Assembly: GCA_001464035.1 (NCBI GenBank)
Contig: LNEC01000006.1
Location: forward strand, 62,001 to 126,000
DNA from: Bradyrhizobiaceae bacterium Ga0074131
GTDB taxonomy: Bacteria; Pseudomonadota; Alphaproteobacteria; Rhizobiales; Xanthobacteraceae
Direction of reading: 5' to 3'
DNA length: 64,000 nucleotides
The notes beneath the pieces are model-generated. The model worked only from the letters and a program-made list of their open reading frames with translations. It was not told the DNA's origin and did no database searches. Shown here piece after piece: positions 61,751 through 64,000 of this stretch. A program made the position numbers and the translations under genes. The first letter of the stretch is position 1. The number at the start of each line of letters is the position of its first letter.

Positions 61751-61775
61751 GGCCCGACCGAGCCTCGGTATCGCC

Positions 61776-62147
61776 TTATGGGAACGTCACTGCCTCGACC
61801 CGATTTCCGTCGGGATCGATGATGAACGCCGCGTAGTACTTCACGCGATCGTGCGGACGCAGTCCCGGCGCGCCTTCGGAACGGCCGCCAGCCTGCAGCG
61901 CCGCCGCATGGAACGCTTCGACATCGGCGGCCGCCTTAGCGCGGAGGCAGACATGCACGCCGCTTTCCGGCGCGACCTCTGCCATGCCGGCGCGCAGGTT
62001 GATCCAGAACTCGGGATAGGACTTGCCGAAGCCGACCGTCGCAGGCCGCGTCACCAGCCGCGAAAGCCCGAGCGGCGCCAGTGCTGCTTCATAGAAGCCC
62101 GTGGCGCGTTCGAGATCGCTGACACCGACGGAGATGTGGTCGATCAT
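61776..62147 (-). CDS. VOC/glyoxalase family protein
   Basis: MIDHISVGVSDLERATGFYEAALAPLGL; AAFIIDPDGNRVEAVTFP. Confidence 0.88.
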   Translation of the reverse strand: MIDHISVGVSDLERATGFYEAALAPLGLSRLVTRPATVGFGKSYPEFWINLRAGMAEVAPESGVHVCLRAKAAADVEAFHAAALQAGGRSEGAPGLRPHDRVKYYAAFIIDPDGNRVEAVTFP

Positions 62148-62174
62148 TGGAAGAACACCTACGCAAACACACCA

Positions 62175-62260
62175 TCATTGCCAGAAACGCATGCGAAGAA
62201 GCAATCCAGCTTTCTTCGCGCCAAGCCGCGAGATGGATTGCTTCGCTTCGCTCGCAATGA
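62175..62260. repeat. REP-like inverted repeat, copy C
   Basis: tcattgccagaaacgcatgcgaagaagcaatccag ... atggattgcttcgcttcgctcgcaatga. Confidence 0.75.
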
Positions 62261-62288
62261 CCACCAACATTATTCGCGCACCCGGCGC

Positions 62289-63887
62289 TCACACCGGCGC
62301 GCCTGATTTCACCAACTTGTAGATCACCGAGTCCATCAGCGCCTGAAACGAGGCGTCGATGATATTGGGCGACACGCCGATCGTGGTCCAGCGCTCGCCC
62401 TCCTCGTCTTCGCTCTCGATCAGCACCCGCGTCACCGCCTCGGTGCCGCCATTGAGGATACGCACGCGATAGTCGATCAGCTTGAGGCCTTCGATGTACT
62501 TCTGATATTTGCCGAGGTCCTTGCGCAGCGCGACATCGAGCGCATTGACCGGGCCGTTTCCCTCGGCTGCCGAGATCAGCCGCTCGCCCGCGACATCGAC
62601 CTTCACCACCGCCAGCGCCACCGTGATGCGCTGGCCGTTGGCGTTGTAGCGCTGCTCGACATTGACGTCGAACTGCTCGACCCGGAAGTATTCCGGCACC
62701 TTGCCGAGTGTGCGCCGCGCCAGCAGGTCGAACGACGCGTTGGCCGACTCGTAGGCATAGCCGGCAGCCTCGCGCTCCTTCAACTCCTCTACCAGCCGCG
62801 CCAGTTTTGGATCGTTCTTTTCGTAGCTGACGCCCGCGCGATCGAGCTCGGCGATCACGTTGGAGCGGCCGGCCTGGTCGGACACCAGCACTTTGCGATG
62901 ATTGCCGACCGTCTCCGGCGAGACATGTTCGTAGGTGTGCGGATCCTTCAGCACCGCCGAAGCATGAATGCCGGTCTTGGTCACGAATGCGCTTTCGCCG
63001 ACATAAGGCGCGTGGCGGTTAGGCGCACGATTGAGCATGTCGTCCAGCGTCCGCGACACCTTCATGAGGGTGGCCATTTTTTCGTCGGATACGCCGATCT
63101 CGACGGCGTTGGAAAATTCGGACTTCAGCCGCAGCGTCGGGATCAACGAGCACAAATTGGCATTGCCGCAACGCTCGCCGAGCCCGTTCAGCGTCCCCTG
63201 AATTTGCCGCACCCCCGCACGCACCGCGGCCAGCGAATTGGCCACGGCCTGCTCGGTGTCGTTATGGGCGTGAATGCCGACATGATCGCCGGGAATCTGT
63301 TTCGTCACTTCCGTGACGATGCTTTCGACTTCATGCGGCATGGTGCCGCCATTGGTATCGCACAGCACCACCCACCGCGCGCCGGAGTCATAAGCAGCTC
63401 TGGCGCAGGCCAGCGCGAATTCCGGATTCTCCTTGTAGCCGTCGAAAAAATGCTCGCAGTCGAGCATGACCTCGCGGCCGGCGGCCTTCGCCGCCTTCAC
63501 GCTGTCGCGGATCGAGGCGAGATTTTCCTCATTGGTGGTCTCCAGCGCCACCCGCACCTGATAGGCCGACGCCTTCGCGACAAAGCATATCGCATCCGCC
63601 CTGGCTTCCAGCAGCGCCGCCAAACCCGGATCGTTCGAGGCCGAACGGCCGGGACGCCGCGTCATCCCGAAGGCGGTGAATCTTGCGTTTTTGAGCTTGG
63701 GCTTCTCGGCAAAAAACTCGGTGTCGGTCGGATTGGCGCCGGGATAGCCGCCCTCGATATAGTCGATGCCGAGTTCGTCCAGCATCTGCGCGATGATCCG
63801 CTTGTCATGCAGCGTGAAATCGACGCCATTGGTCTGCGCGCCGTCGCGCAGCGTGGTGTCGAACAGGTAAAGGCGTTCGCGACTCAT
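62289..63887 (-). CDS. cimA: (R)-citramalate synthase
   Basis: LYLFDTTLRDGAQTNGVDFTLHDKRIIAQMLDELGIDYIEGGYPGANPTD; GIHAHNDTEQAVANSLAAVRAG. Confidence 0.92.
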   Translation of the reverse strand: MSRERLYLFDTTLRDGAQTNGVDFTLHDKRIIAQMLDELGIDYIEGGYPGANPTDTEFFAEKPKLKNARFTAFGMTRRPGRSASNDPGLAALLEARADAICFVAKASAYQVRVALETTNEENLASIRDSVKAAKAAGREVMLDCEHFFDGYKENPEFALACARAAYDSGARWVVLCDTNGGTMPHEVESIVTEVTKQIPGDHVGIHAHNDTEQAVANSLAAVRAGVRQIQGTLNGLGERCGNANLCSLIPTLRLKSEFSNAVEIGVSDEKMATLMKVSRTLDDMLNRAPNRHAPYVGESAFVTKTGIHASAVLKDPHTYEHVSPETVGNHRKVLVSDQAGRSNVIAELDRAGVSYEKNDPKLARLVEELKEREAAGYAYESANASFDLLARRTLGKVPEYFRVEQFDVNVEQRYNANGQRITVALAVVKVDVAGERLISAAEGNGPVNALDVALRKDLGKYQKYIEGLKLIDYRVRILNGGTEAVTRVLIESEDEEGERWTTIGVSPNIIDASFQALMDSVIYKLVKSGAPV

Positions 63888-64000
63888 GGGATAACTCCGG
63901 GCGCAGCGCCATCGCCAAGCGGCTTCTGCATCGTTGTGTTGGCCAACCACTCGCCGTTGACGGTCACGGTGTTGCGCTGCTTGCCGACGTAACCGCGCTT
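63884..64000 (-). CDS. C-terminal fragment of an upstream gene, product not recognised
   Basis: Open reverse frame KRGYVGKQRNTVTVNGEWLANTTMQKPLGDGAAPGVIP* overlapping the cimA ATG (ATGA). Confidence 0.5.
   Translation of the reverse strand, partial: KRGYVGKQRNTVTVNGEWLANTTMQKPLGDGAAPGVIP

Overview
The window is 64 kb of high-GC alphaproteobacterial chromosome. Gene content and order look like the Bradyrhizobium/Rhodopseudomonas (Nitrobacteraceae) group; this is inferred from family recognition, with no search run. I see no prophage, CRISPR array, IS element or rRNA. About 60 protein genes and one tRNA-Gln are supported. Main blocks: (1) about 1-19 kb, acyl-CoA catabolism: mmsA, TetR, thioesterase, enoyl-CoA hydratase, FAD monooxygenase + DUF2783, a biotin-dependent carboxyltransferase with a stand-alone biotinyl domain, IclR, TAXI-TRAP transporter, DUF35 + Cys-less thiolase-like protein, acyl-CoA dehydrogenase, CaiB CoA-transferase, thiolase. 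(2) 19.5-31.2 kb, a sugar/sugar-acid locus: DenD-like dehydrogenase, ABC importer with two ATPases, LacI regulator, IlvD/Edd dehydratase, two SDRs. (3) 31-38 kb, a GFA-family gene with an apparent C-terminal frameshift, M50 protease, LivK-type SBP, ExbB-ExbD-TonB, IalB. (4) 38.5-43.7 kb, tRNA-Gln, MFS, DUF1858, HerA-like ATPase, AhpD-like protein. (5) 43.9-48.1 kb, an AcpXL/VLCFA-lipid A cluster. (6) 48.2-64 kb, PotF-like SBP, aminotransferase, rhodanese, Kup, MotAB, Hsp20, RraA-like, PssA/Psd, ABC exporter, LOG, VOC, citramalate synthase. Best leads: matched ATATG-N8-CATAT operators flanking the TetR/thioesterase genes; a Cys-less thiolase-like protein coupled to DUF35 inside a carboxylase gene cluster; a KS pair in which one partner has lost catalytic residues; LacI-type palindromes in a sugar-acid locus; a multi-hairpin leader upstream of hsp20; the GFA frameshift; an isolated cNMP-domain remnant; and scattered REP-like inverted repeats. 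No wholly new system can be proven from sequence alone.
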